13,675 nt of DNA from Candidatus Bathyarchaeota archaeon (GCA_026014905.1 JAOZHK010000260.1:1-13675); one strand, 5' to 3'; positions 1 to 6,518 are shown, counted from the stretch's first letter. The notes: a model not told the origin generated them from the letters alone. A program made the numbers and translations.

Positions 1-147
1 TGACACAGAGATTGGAAACTCCAGTCTCATTGCATGAAGTCGGGCTCCAGAACAGAATAAATGTTTACGGACCACTTCGATGGGATGAAGAGGTTCTGGA
101 GTGGTGATACCCGATGGTTGGGAGTTCAAATCTCTCCGTCCCCACCA
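1..147 (+). tRNA. tRNA-Trp (CCA), intron-containing, 5' part not resolved
   Basis: The anticodon stem is TCGGG (40-44) with CCCGA (110-114). The 5' part of the loop is CTCCAG (45-50), which puts CCA at the anticodon. Base 38 is probably A109, and a 5-base variable loop follows (115-119). The T arm is GGGAG (120-124), TTCAAAT, CTCTC (132-136), then a 7-base acceptor strand CGTCCCC (137-143), discriminator A and an encoded CCA (145-147). About 58 bases (near 51-108) interrupt the anticodon loop, the usual archaeal site for an intron cut by the splicing endonuclease. CTCCAGAAC (45-53) pairs with GTTCTGGAG (93-101), so the exact splice points are uncertain. The expected 5' acceptor strand GGGGACG is not in the window, and 1-39 does not fold as a normal D arm, although TGAA (35-38) could be its 3' strand. 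The tRNA therefore begins upstream and may carry a second intron. Confidence 0.75.
8..28 (+). other. Hairpin in the 5' part of the tRNA-Trp region
   Basis: GAGATTGGA (8-16) pairs with TCCAGTCTC (20-28) over nine bases, with one G-T pair and a three-base loop. It lies where the D arm would be expected but does not look like a D arm. A second intron or intron-encoded helix is the simplest reading. Confidence 0.45.
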
Positions 148-169
148 CCCAATTCTCGTGATTAGAGCC

Positions 170-175
170 TTTTTT
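170..175 (+). terminator. T6 run after tRNA-Trp
   Basis: Six T follow the encoded CCA by about 22 bases. Short T runs end transcription in archaea without needing a hairpin. No stem precedes it. Confidence 0.4.
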
Positions 176-248
176 GAGCTTTATTCAGCTATTATACGGC
201 TATAAATTGGTATTTGTCTCAGCATTATTTTTCCATTTTTATCTTACG

Positions 249-269
249 TTTGAAGTCTTTTAATCCCAG
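249..269 (+). promoter_or_regulatory. Copy of the AAGT-TTTAAATYCCAG intergenic motif
   Basis: TTTGAAGTCTTTTAATCCCAG follows a T-rich stretch and resembles the motif at 1115-1134 and 4378-4396. Its AT-rich core could be a TATA box for whatever once lay at 292-568. Apart from this motif, the T6 run and a CG tract, I see nothing else in 148-340. Confidence 0.35.
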
Positions 270-315
270 AAATAACAATTACGAGAGTAGAAATGGTAGC
301 CCAGTTATTGAGATA

Positions 316-322
316 CGCGCGC
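316..322. repeat. (CG)n tract, copy 1
   Basis: CGCGCGC is preceded by TA, forming part of the TACGCGCG motif found in other gaps. It lies about 20 bases before the hydrolase remnant and 24 bases after an ATG (292) that opens a 15-codon frame leading nowhere. Confidence 0.6.
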
Positions 323-340
323 CTGTATATGTCTACGTAG

Positions 341-568
341 CTTTCCACTGAGGACCTGTTACCACGGATTACAGTACCGTGTCTTCTATACGCGAGCAAG
401 CATGATCTGTTTCATGATGGGATGAATGAGGCTGTGAATGATATTCCGGATGCGAGTTTCATTTTTATTATTGGTTTGGATCATGGGGAGGCAGCTTTTC
501 GTATCGATCTTTTAGTGCGAACCCTTTGTCTTCATGTGAAAAGCTTTCTTTCAAGAGCATCCAGCTAG
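341..568 (+). pseudogene. C-terminal remnant of an alpha/beta hydrolase
   Basis: This frame has no start codon near its beginning and follows an in-frame TAG at 338-340. It encodes about 75 residues that align with the end of the intact hydrolase at 1186-1968. Both share I-x-VPCLLYA, then D and H a few residues later (KHDLFH against DQDPCH), then GL-x-HG, and finally HVK-x-FLS near the end. The acid and histidine positions of the catalytic triad are present, but the nucleophile domain is missing. The last bases are CCAGCTAG, so the stop lies inside a GCTAGC palindrome. I read it as a decayed duplicate or the scar of a deletion whose left end lies near the CG tract at 316-322. A short expressed protein from the internal ATG cannot be excluded but is unlikely. 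Confidence 0.65.
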
Positions 569-573
569 CTTTC
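564..573 (-). repeat. GCTAGC palindrome element (GAAAGCTAGC on - strand)
   Basis: GCTAGCTTTC overlaps the stop of the hydrolase remnant. The reverse strand reads GAAAGCTAGC, identical to 1090-1098 plus its preceding base and to the end of the exonuclease gene at 9432-9441. It is followed by the pyrimidine-rich TTCTCTTCACTTG (571-583), which recurs exactly at 1106-1118. Confidence 0.5.
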
Positions 574-656
574 TCTTCACTTGTATTAAAGTTTTCAATC
601 CACGCACTGTTTATAGCTTGCTATCCATAGGTTCTTACGATGCGAGACCTTTCGAT

Positions 657-1097
657 ATGAAAAAAATCTTAGCCATTGTTGTTATCGTTGCCTTAGGTTT
701 TAGCATGTATTATTATCTTGCTTTTCAACAACTCAGTTATGAAATCGAAGTCATTGCGATTGATAACGTGGGATTACTGAATGCGTCGTTAACCGTTTTT
801 CTCCGAGCGAATAATCCGAATCTATTGCCCCTCTACCTTGCCACAACAACCTTTGATCTATACCTCAATGGAGACTATGCTGGACACGGGTCAACGGCAT
901 CAGCCATTATTGGCGGATACAGTTATCACACGATCCAAGCACCGATAACTATCATCTATACTGGGTTATCTGCTGGTGTGATGAATATCATTCTTATTGG
1001 CGGATCCGTGAATGTTGATATTCGGGGGGATGCAAGCTTATTATTCATAAAGATACCATTTGAAATCTCTGATACATTTACAATGATAGAAAGCTAG
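657..1097 (+). CDS. LEA14-like (WHy domain) membrane-anchored protein
   Basis: The product has 146 residues. Residues 2-22 form a single hydrophobic segment after MKK, either an uncleaved signal anchor or a membrane helix. The rest resembles the LEA14/WHy domain, a small beta-sandwich of plant and archaeal stress proteins: NASLTVFLRANNPN (42-55) is the typical alternating strand ending in the conserved NPN, and FDLYLNG (66-72) is the next strand. The domain is expected to face outward at the membrane; its molecular role is not known. I chose the ATG at 657 because it directly precedes the lysine-rich signal. A TTG at 618 would add 13 unlikely residues. The gene ends GAAAGCTAG, so its last residues (Glu-Ser) and stop come from the GCTAGC motif. 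It is flanked by hydrolase sequences on both sides. Confidence 0.8.
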   Translation: MKKILAIVVIVALGFSMYYYLAFQQLSYEIEVIAIDNVGLLNASLTVFLRANNPNLLPLYLATTTFDLYLNGDYAGHGSTASAIIGGYSYHTIQAPITIIYTGLSAGVMNIILIGGSVNVDIRGDASLLFIKIPFEISDTFTMIES

Positions 1098-1098
1098 C
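1093..1098. repeat. GCTAGC palindrome at the LEA14-like stop codon
   Basis: The palindrome contains the TAG stop (1095-1097). The preceding GAAA makes GAAAGCTAGC, shared with other gene ends in the window. Confidence 0.5.
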
Positions 1099-1112
1099 GT
1101 TCTTTTTCTCTT
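1099..1112 (+). terminator. Pyrimidine-rich stretch after the LEA14-like gene
   Basis: GTTCTTTTTCTCTT immediately follows the stop, with a T5 core, consistent with an archaeal U-rich terminator. No hairpin is seen. Confidence 0.4.
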
Positions 1113-1114
1113 CA

Positions 1115-1134
1115 CTTGAAGTTTTAAATTCCAG
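1115..1134 (+). promoter_or_regulatory. AAGTTTTAAATTCCAG motif, possible promoter of the hydrolase
   Basis: CTTGAAGTTTTAAATTCCAG lies about 50 bases before the hydrolase start. TTTTAAAT is a plausible archaeal TATA box, which would give a leader of roughly 30 bases. Similar sequences lie at 249-269, 587-602, 4378-4396 and 11758-11770. Confidence 0.45.
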
Positions 1135-1185
1135 AACCTCAAATATCTCCTTAAACGACAGTTGCAGCAATGAAGGGTATAACGT

Positions 1186-1968
1186 ATGCCATTTGTTACT
1201 AATCGTGATGTGAGAATTCATTATGAGTTGGAAGGGAAGGGTCCAGCACTCGTGCTCCATCATGGTTTAACGAGTAATCTACAGAGCTGGAGAATCTACG
1301 GATATACTGACGCGTTGAAAGCGGATTATCGCCTCATTCTCGTAGATGCACGTGGACATGGAGCCAGCGATAAACCTCACGATATCGACGCGTACAGTCC
1401 AGAAATAATGACCAGCGACATTGTGGCCGTGCTAGATGCAGTGAATGTAAATCAAGCCCATTTTTGGGGATATTCAATGGGAGCACATATTGGTTTTAAT
1501 GTGTCACAATATTGCCCGACGCGTTTCCGTTCTTTTATCCTTGGAGGACATTCGCCATTGCCTCGATCAGACGCCGTAACTCAGGCGATGAACCGGATTA
1601 CAGGGGCACTCCGTATTGGTGCTGAAGACGGGCCCGCAGCGTTTCTTGCCTTTCAGGAGGTGGAGACGGGGCAAGCAGTTTCTAGCGAGCGTTGGCAACG
1701 GATCCTCAAGAATGATTTTTGTGCACTTTATGCGCTCTGGCAGAATATCTTCGCATGGCCACTAACCAGTGATCGTGTGTCACAGATTGCGGTTCCTTGC
1801 CTCCTATATGCAGGCGACCAAGATCCCTGTCATAATAGCGTCAAGATGGCAGCCTCACAGATCCTGAACGCCAGATTTCTATCATTTGCGGGGTTAACAC
1901 ATGGTATGGTGACACCGAGCCGTCGGATGCTGCCCCATGTGAAATGGTTTCTCTCTCAAAAGACGTGA
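1186..1968 (+). CDS. Alpha/beta hydrolase
   Basis: This is a 260-residue cytoplasmic hydrolase of the alpha/beta fold, of the usual length for single-domain esterases, lactonases and C-C hydrolases. The sequence shows the oxyanion-hole HHG (25-27), the strand-turn DARGHGASD (54-62) typical of the family, the nucleophile elbow GYSMG with Ser97, an acid candidate at Asp211 or Asp213 (GDQDP), and the catalytic His239 in LTHG. A cap region of about 60 residues lies between 125 and 190. There is no signal peptide. The ATG at 1186 follows GAAGGG by eight bases, which supports this start. The substrate cannot be deduced. A C-terminal fragment of a close relative lies upstream at 341-568, so this gene or its relative was duplicated locally. 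It appears to be transcribed alone. Confidence 0.85.
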   Translation: MPFVTNRDVRIHYELEGKGPALVLHHGLTSNLQSWRIYGYTDALKADYRLILVDARGHGASDKPHDIDAYSPEIMTSDIVAVLDAVNVNQAHFWGYSMGAHIGFNVSQYCPTRFRSFILGGHSPLPRSDAVTQAMNRITGALRIGAEDGPAAFLAFQEVETGQAVSSERWQRILKNDFCALYALWQNIFAWPLTSDRVSQIAVPCLLYAGDQDPCHNSVKMAASQILNARFLSFAGLTHGMVTPSRRMLPHVKWFLSQKT

Positions 1969-1984
1969 AGGCGCAATCTACACC

Positions 1985-1997
1985 TACGCGCATGCGT
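1985..1997. repeat. Alternating purine-pyrimidine tract TACGCGCATGCGT
   Basis: This 13-base strictly alternating stretch contains the palindrome CGCATGCG (1989-1996). It looks like a degenerate relative of the pure CG tracts and shares the same gap as the one at 2063. Confidence 0.4.
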
Positions 1998-2062
1998 CAA
2001 TTCGGTATCATGAGCTAACTTCAAATTTACGCTCTTCATGGCCAATGTCACTACAAATGTTT

Positions 2063-2074
2063 CGCGCGCGCGCG
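2063..2074. repeat. (CG)6 tract
   Basis: Six CG units flanked by TT and GA form the longest CG tract in the window. It lies 115 bases before the lyase start. A T6 run (2084-2089) just after it could end the hydrolase transcript. Nothing else is evident in 1969-2189 except the alternating tract at 1985. Confidence 0.7.
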
Positions 2075-2172
2075 GAAGGTGAGTTTTTTGGTACTGAGTG
2101 CACTTGTGCGCGACACATTCATAAAGGCAAGAAATACTTCGTAACTAATTACTAAATAATTGAAAAAATGTT

Positions 2173-2179
2173 GAGGTGA
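2173..2179 (+). promoter_or_regulatory. Shine-Dalgarno of the lyase gene
   Basis: GAGGTGA lies ten bases before the ATG at 2190 and decides the start. The same sequence precedes the starts at 9304 (- strand) and 11805. Confidence 0.65.
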
Positions 2180-2189
2180 GTGTTACACT

Positions 2190-3695
2190 ATGCTGTATGA
2201 TTCTAATGAGCGAGGTGAACGGTTTGGGAGAGCTAAAAAGCCTACCTCCTCTGAGCTGACAGATCTACTTTCCAAACGAGATAATCCGACATCGCTAGGT
2301 GTCGCGTCATATTATGGACAGATGCTTATTCATCGAGCCCATGTCATAATGTTGGTAGAGCAGAGAATATTAACACAAGAAGAAGGAGGCATGATCCTTA
2401 AGGGTCTGAAAGACGTTGAAAAAGCGGCGCGAAAAGATCGACAATTGACATCATATATGTCTACAGAAGCCGCGCTGATCGAAAGAATTGGTATTATTGG
2501 AGGGAAAATGCATATCGGCAGAAGTCGAAACGATCTGGGTGCAGCACAGAGACGAATTTATTATCGCGACCAGATTGCTCGAGTTATTGAAGCCGTCATT
2601 GATTATCAGAAAGCGCTGTTGGCAAAAGCTGAAGACAACCTGGATACCGTGATGCCAGGTTATACTCACTGGCGCCAAGCCCAACCAGTAACTTTAGGTC
2701 ATTATCTCATGGCGCACGTGGATGCGGCGGGAAGATGTATCGAGTCTCTCGAGAACGCGTATGCCCATGCGAACTTGAGTACTCTTGGAGCTGCGGCTCT
2801 AGCGGGCACTGGATGGCCCATCAATCGGCTGCGAACAATGGATCTCTTGGGGTTTGACGATGTATGTGAAAATTCATATGACTGCGTTGCTGCCTACGAT
2901 TTTATCGTTGAATTTACATCAGCCATCACGATTCACATGTCAAATATGAGTCGTCTTGCGGAAGACTTCCAGATCTGGTCATCTGACGAATTTGCAATGA
3001 TTGACTTAGACGAGGCTTATGCAGGGACAAGTAGTATTATGCCACAGAAAAAAAATCCAAGTTCACTAGAGTCGATTAAACTTTATGCAGCGGAGTCGAT
3101 AGGCGCCCTCATGACAACGCTGGCCTCTCTCAAGGGCACAACTTATACAAATATCGGTGATCGAGCCGCATTAGAGCCGATGATCGTGGATACCGCTGTA
3201 GGTAGCACCAAGGTTATGGGAGGCGTTGTAGCAACCCTGGTTCCCTTAAAAGAGACGATGCGTCTGCGAGCCTCACAAGGGTTCTCGACGATGACTGAAT
3301 TAGCAGATGTCCTTGTAAGAGAATTCAACATCTCCTTCAGACAAGCCCATGACATAATAGCTGAAACAACGACGAAAGCCATTGCTGAAGGAACGTCCGC
3401 GGACCAGATTACGACTGAAATGATCGAAGTCGCTGCGATGAAAAGTATTGGCCGAAAATTAGAAGTTAAGCAACAGGATCTAAAGTTAGCAGTGGATCCC
3501 CTCGAGAATATCAAGCGAAGAAAAGTGTTAGGAGGACCCGCACCTGAAGAAGTCAAGAGAATGATTGATGATAGGAAGAACAGAGTCAATATCAACATGA
3601 CAAGACATATAGCACGATTGAAGAGGTTGAATCAAGCCTCTGAAGCACTCAACAGCGCTGAAAATAAGATAATGCAAGCAAATTCGCTAGCTTAA
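2190..3695 (+). CDS. Argininosuccinate-lyase-like enzyme of the fumarase/aspartase superfamily
   Basis: This 501-residue protein belongs to the superfamily that removes a fumarate-like group from C-N or C-O bonds. Visible motifs are HIGRSRND (108-115), MPGYTHWRQAQP (155-166) with the general-acid His160, GTGWPINR (206-213), and the mobile signature loop GTSSIMPQKKNP (279-290), where Ser281 or Ser282 is the catalytic base. It is about 40 residues longer than typical ArgH, with a charged C-terminal extension after residue 450. ArgH normally has ARSRNDQ, QKKNPD and an AYN-RD-QEDK stretch; here the matching places read GRSRNDL, QKKNPSS and YTNIGDRAALEP. The substrate pocket therefore differs, and no argG or other arginine gene is nearby. 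A role on another N-succinyl-like substrate is an inference. A GAGGTGA ribosome binding site (2173-2179) supports the ATG. Confidence 0.85.
   Translation: MLYDSNERGERFGRAKKPTSSELTDLLSKRDNPTSLGVASYYGQMLIHRAHVIMLVEQRILTQEEGGMILKGLKDVEKAARKDRQLTSYMSTEAALIERIGIIGGKMHIGRSRNDLGAAQRRIYYRDQIARVIEAVIDYQKALLAKAEDNLDTVMPGYTHWRQAQPVTLGHYLMAHVDAAGRCIESLENAYAHANLSTLGAAALAGTGWPINRLRTMDLLGFDDVCENSYDCVAAYDFIVEFTSAITIHMSNMSRLAEDFQIWSSDEFAMIDLDEAYAGTSSIMPQKKNPSSLESIKLYAAESIGALMTTLASLKGTTYTNIGDRAALEPMIVDTAVGSTKVMGGVVATLVPLKETMRLRASQGFSTMTELADVLVREFNISFRQAHDIIAETTTKAIAEGTSADQITTEMIEVAAMKSIGRKLEVKQQDLKLAVDPLENIKRRKVLGGPAPEEVKRMIDDRKNRVNINMTRHIARLKRLNQASEALNSAENKIMQANSLA
3686..3691. repeat. GCTAGC palindrome at the end of the lyase gene
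   Basis: The palindrome forms part of the last codons TCG CTA GCT before the TAA stop. A related AACTAGC follows at 3719-3725. Confidence 0.45.
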
Positions 3696-3698
3696 CCA

Positions 3699-3716
3699 TT
3701 CTTCTTTTTCTTTTGT
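3699..3716 (+). terminator. T-rich stretch after the lyase gene
   Basis: TTCTTCTTTTTCTTTTGT begins three bases after the stop. It is consistent with an archaeal oligo-T terminator, without a stem. Confidence 0.45.
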
Positions 3717-3777
3717 CTAACTAGCATAAAGACATTAATAGAAAATCTTAAAATTCTCTCGTAGCGAGTGTAGAATT

Positions 3778-4347
3778 ATGCGAATATTAGGGATAAGTGG
3801 AAGCCCACGTCAAGGGGGTAACACCGAGATTATCATGAACGAAGCGTTAAGCGCTGCCGCAGCGGAAGGAGCTGAAGTCGCATTAATCCGTCTCTCTGAC
3901 TACCAGCTTACACCCTGTACTGCCTGCGGAACCTGCTTTGACACCAAGCAGTGTACAATTCAGGACGATGTAGAGACGCTGTACCAACAGATTCTCGCCG
4001 TTGACGGATTGATCCTTGGGAGCCCCTCCTACTTTCAAGGCATTACGGCGCAGATGAAGACCTTCATCGATCGGGTAGGGTATTTGCACATCGCTCGAGG
4101 TAGGAAAGACTTTGAGGGAAAAGTGGGTGCAGCGATCGTGGTTGCCCGTCGTTCAGGTCTCGCAGCGACGTGGAGTCAGATGAGTATGTTCCTCACGGCG
4201 TGCCGTATAATGATCTCCAGTGGCGGACGGGTCTTCGCGGTCGGACGTTTGAAAGGCGAGGTTGCGCACGACACGGAGGGGGTCGAAACCGCGAGGCATC
4301 TAGGCAGGATGGTGGTAAAAACCATCATCGCAACCAAAAAGATGTGA
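3778..4347 (+). CDS. Iron-sulfur flavoprotein / NADPH-dependent FMN reductase family
   Basis: This 189-residue flavodoxin-like protein is of the length usual for the family. The N-terminal GISGSPRQGGNT (5-16) is the phosphate loop that binds FMN. A cysteine cluster C47-x2-C50-x2-C53-x5-C59 follows; this compact spacing is the mark of the archaeal Isf flavoproteins, which bind a 4Fe-4S cluster and pass electrons to FMN. GSPSYFQGITAQMKTFIDR (81-99) is the conserved region next to the flavin ring and forms part of the dimer surface. It is predicted to be a cytoplasmic electron-transfer protein, possibly coping with peroxide or oxygen stress or reducing a quinone-like compound. The ATG at 3778 begins directly before the first beta strand; no clear ribosome binding site is seen. 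It lies 82 bases after the lyase gene, with a likely terminator between them. Confidence 0.85.
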   Translation: MRILGISGSPRQGGNTEIIMNEALSAAAAEGAEVALIRLSDYQLTPCTACGTCFDTKQCTIQDDVETLYQQILAVDGLILGSPSYFQGITAQMKTFIDRVGYLHIARGRKDFEGKVGAAIVVARRSGLAATWSQMSMFLTACRIMISSGGRVFAVGRLKGEVAHDTEGVETARHLGRMVVKTIIATKKM

Positions 4348-4377
4348 ACAGGCACTCCTGTATCACCGTTACTCCAG

Positions 4378-4411
4378 ATTTGAAGCCTTTAAATCCCATT
4401 TTCAAGCTAGC
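4378..4411 (+). repeat. TTGAAGCCTTTAAATCCCA motif followed by GCTAGC
   Basis: TTTGAAGCCTTTAAATCCCA begins about 31 bases after the reductase stop and resembles 1115-1134. GCTAGC follows at 4406-4411. The TTTAAAT core could serve as the TATA box of the gene starting at 4462. Confidence 0.45.
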
Positions 4412-4461
4412 TAACTAACAGCTAAATATTTGGAAATCAGTTATTACTGGGGATCAACGAA

Positions 4462-5232
4462 GTGGAATACGTTTCAATTCATGGAAAATCATTCAGTAAA
4501 GTTGTATGTGGCACTAATGCAATTTATGGTCGATCTCACTTTAGTGAAGCAAGGAATATGGAATATCGCAGCCGTTGTACAGATGACTACATCAAAGTAT
4601 TGTTTAAGAAATGCCGTGAATTTGGCATAAACGCTGTTGAATCCAGTGCAAATGAACGAATTCACAAAATTCTTTCGGAGTTAAACGCAGAGTCAGAACG
4701 CCCGTTCCAATTTATCGGTAGTACACGGATTGATGATACTTCGCAAATGAAGAGGCATCATGAGAAACTACGGTATCTAATTGACCATGCAGCCGACATC
4801 TGCATCATCCATTCCCAATTTGTAGATCGTCCGAGGACGAAAGACGAGATTACCGGATTACAGACGTTAGTTGATAAAATACATGATGCAGGATTCATCG
4901 CAGGAATTTCCACTCATCAGAATTCAACGGTTGAGTTATGTGAAGCAAGAGCGTATGGAATAGATACTTACTTGTTCCCCCTTAATCTGAGAAGCTATGT
5001 GTATTCGGGATATAACGGTACCGAGAGTGTTGAGGAACGTGTTGCTCTAATTCAAAGTGTGCAAAAACCCTTTATCATAATGAAACCACTGGGTGGGGGA
5101 CAGATTCCTCCGAAAGAGGGGTTGAAATTTGTCTTTGATAATGTCAAACCAACAGACATCATAACCTTGGGCTTAAGCAGTATAGAGGAAGCCGAGGAAT
5201 CATTAACGCTCGTTACCGAGTACATTTCCTAG
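4462..5232 (+). CDS. Aldo/keto reductase-like TIM-barrel protein
   Basis: The product has 256 residues. The C-terminal half resembles aldo/keto reductases: IIMKPLGGGQIPPKEGLKF (205-223) corresponds to the late barrel strand with its NADPH-contacting loop, and TLGLSSIEEAEESL (235-248) matches the family's closing phosphate-binding motif. The N-terminal half is atypical. Where most members carry the DTA-x-x-YG catalytic motif, this one has GINAVESSANERIHKILSEL (55-74), so the usual catalytic Asp and Tyr are not apparent. It may be a divergent oxidoreductase or a barrel protein of another activity. The start is GTG at 4462, with GGGGAT nine bases before it; the frame is open back to 4426 but offers no better start. 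The conserved-looking opening EYVSIHG supports this choice. The protein is cytoplasmic, and its partners are unknown. Confidence 0.7.
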   Translation: MEYVSIHGKSFSKVVCGTNAIYGRSHFSEARNMEYRSRCTDDYIKVLFKKCREFGINAVESSANERIHKILSELNAESERPFQFIGSTRIDDTSQMKRHHEKLRYLIDHAADICIIHSQFVDRPRTKDEITGLQTLVDKIHDAGFIAGISTHQNSTVELCEARAYGIDTYLFPLNLRSYVYSGYNGTESVEERVALIQSVQKPFIIMKPLGGGQIPPKEGLKFVFDNVKPTDIITLGLSSIEEAEESLTLVTEYIS

Positions 5233-5289
5233 TAATATTTTCAAAAGAATACTTCTATGGAGATTGCAGAGGAAAGTATTGACTCAGAA

Positions 5290-5297
5290 GCGCGCGC
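5290..5297. repeat. (GC)4 tract in the gap before the YdeI-family gene
   Basis: GCGCGCGC is directly followed by AATCCCAGAAAC, the right-hand part of the TTTAAATCCCAG motif. The gap 5233-5483 also holds the hairpin at 5361-5389 and a GCTAGC at 5445-5450. Confidence 0.6.
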
Positions 5298-5360
5298 AAT
5301 CCCAGAAACAATGATTTTCACAATATCTTATTAAGAGAAATAGAGAGAGGATCTGTAGAG

Positions 5361-5389
5361 TACCCGCGAGCGTTATTATGGCGTGGGTA
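5361..5389 (+). other. Inverted repeat, 8-bp stem
   Basis: TACCCGCG (5361-5368) pairs with CGTGGGTA (5382-5389) with one G-T pair across a 13-base loop. It lies between two genes, about 95 bases before the YdeI-family start. It could be an operator or an RNA hairpin; nothing distinguishes the two. Confidence 0.35.
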
Positions 5390-5444
5390 TACTGTGAGGG
5401 ATGGAATGGGTCTCTGTTATAAGTTTGGCAATGTGATTTAGCCA

Positions 5445-5450
5445 GCTAGC
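5445..5450. repeat. GCTAGC palindrome before the YdeI-family gene
   Basis: The surrounding CCAGCTAGCTTTAAT resembles CCAGCTAGCTTTCTC at 561-575. It lies 33 bases before the TTG start and overlaps an AT-rich stretch that could be the promoter. Confidence 0.45.
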
Positions 5451-5483
5451 TTTAATTACGATTAAAGACTATTACCTTTTGAA

Positions 5484-6092
5484 TTGTCCGAGGAAGATCC
5501 AAGATACTTTCCCTCCCTACAGGAGTGGAGAGACTGGCTAAACACACATCATGCAGATACACAAGTGATATGGATTATCATTCAAAAGAAAGCCTCTCAG
5601 AGACCTGGCGTTCGCTACAGAGAGGCTGTGCTGGAAGCTGTCGCTTATGGGTGGATCGATGGCAAAATGAAACGTCTTAATGAAACCGAATTCATGCAAC
5701 GGTATACACCTCGACGACGCAGTAGCGTATGGTCTCGAAGTAATCGTGAACGAGCTGAGCGATTAATCGCGGAAGGCAGGATGACTCCAGCGGGGTTAAG
5801 GGCAGTTAAGGCGGCGAAACAGAGTGGACGTTGGGATCAGGCCTATGCATACCACAAGATTGGAGATAATCTGCCTCAGGACCTTATCGACGCCTTGAAG
5901 ACAAACATGACCGCATACCAGAATTTCACGACCTTTCCCCCCTCTACTCGCATCATGTATATTCACTGGATCAATGAAGCGAAACGACAAGATACACGAG
6001 AGCGACGCATCCACACGGTCGTTACACGATCCGCAAAGAACCTGAGACCCGGGATCAATCTTAGACTTGTCAAAAAAGAGGCGAACACCTGA
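5484..6092 (+). CDS. YdeI/OmpD-associated family protein
   Basis: This 202-residue protein is of the usual family length of about 190-200. The family hallmarks appear in order: EWRDWLNTHH (14-23), WIIIQKK (30-36), EAVAYGWIDG (51-60), YTPRRRSSVWSRSN (74-87), GRMTPAGLRAVKAAKQSGRW (98-117), and a C-terminal WINEAKRQDTRERRI, the helix that ends most members. The protein is basic, soluble and cytoplasmic. The family is linked to resistance against a cationic peptide or bacteriocin in a few bacteria, but its biochemical role is not established. It is common in bacteria and scattered in archaea, so past transfer is likely. The start is TTG at 5484; there is no ribosome binding site, and the reading SEEDPRYFPS fits the family N-terminus, so the transcript may be leaderless or nearly so. 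Confidence 0.85.
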   Translation: MSEEDPRYFPSLQEWRDWLNTHHADTQVIWIIIQKKASQRPGVRYREAVLEAVAYGWIDGKMKRLNETEFMQRYTPRRRSSVWSRSNRERAERLIAEGRMTPAGLRAVKAAKQSGRWDQAYAYHKIGDNLPQDLIDALKTNMTAYQNFTTFPPSTRIMYIHWINEAKRQDTRERRIHTVVTRSAKNLRPGINLRLVKKEANT

Positions 6093-6366
6093 TTAGCACA
6101 TCAACTCGGGGGGTCAACGCAATTCGAACAGTTCACACTTGCGTAGAAATGAATTCGCGTACATGTATCAGTAGCTCAATATACGTGAGAGTTATGATGT
6201 GGAACGTGCAAGTTTCAATGAATGGATACAATATGTGTGCGTTTAGCTAATCACCCGCATTGTTAAGAAACGCGATTCTGTCTTTTTCATTCCACACTTT
6301 TCTCGTTCTTTCTCTTACCCGCGCTAGATATGTCTGTTTATATCATCTGTGTTGTTCATTGGTTAT

Positions 6367-6375
6367 GCGCGCGCG
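6367..6375. repeat. (GC)n tract, 9 bases
   Basis: GCGCGCGCG lies inside a CATTG...CAATG inverted repeat (about 6357-6381). It is 143 bases before the enolase-superfamily start. Confidence 0.6.
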
Positions 6376-6403
6376 AGCAATGTGTGTTTACCCGAAGCTA
6401 TAT

Positions 6404-6434
6404 CTAGTCGTCATGATAGTAATAATTCGACTAG
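6404..6434 (+). promoter_or_regulatory. Inverted repeat CTAGTCG-17-CGACTAG, candidate operator
   Basis: Perfect 7-base arms (6404-6410 and 6428-6434) flank a 17-base AT-rich spacer, 84 bases before the ATG at 6519. The spacing suits a dimeric regulator or an RNA hairpin. No regulator gene is seen in the window. Confidence 0.35.
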
Positions 6435-6518
6435 CAGTGTCGTATCCACGGTATGATTTTGCAGTAGAGGCTTATGATCACACGTATGTATTCACTCACT
6501 CAAAGGAATGAACAGAAT

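Larger units (their letters stand above)
6093..6518. other. 426-base gap without a convincing gene
   Basis: A frame of 83 codons from a TTG at 6260 is open, but its composition and the CG tract inside it make it unlikely to be a gene. The gap holds ACGCA/TGCGT flanking 18 bases near 6117, the CG tract at 6367-6375, CTAGATAT (6324-6331) matched inversely by ATATCTAG (6400-6407), a partly repeated TTACCCG before each of these, and the inverted repeat at 6404-6434. It is probably the control region of the enolase-superfamily gene at 6519. Confidence 0.5.

Noticed and set aside
51..108. Box C/D guide RNA within the tRNA-Trp intron
   Set aside because: GATGAAG looks C-box-like, but no CTGA box D or second C/D pair is present and the intron is short.
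3143..3598. 151-codon frame antisense to the lyase
   Set aside because: It is a shadow of a strongly coding gene; the Ser/Ile-rich reading is typical of an antisense frame.
6260..6511. 83-codon frame on + strand from a TTG
   Set aside because: It contains the CG tract and the inverted repeats, has no ribosome binding site, is Cys/Tyr/Arg-biased, and overlaps the true start of the next gene.
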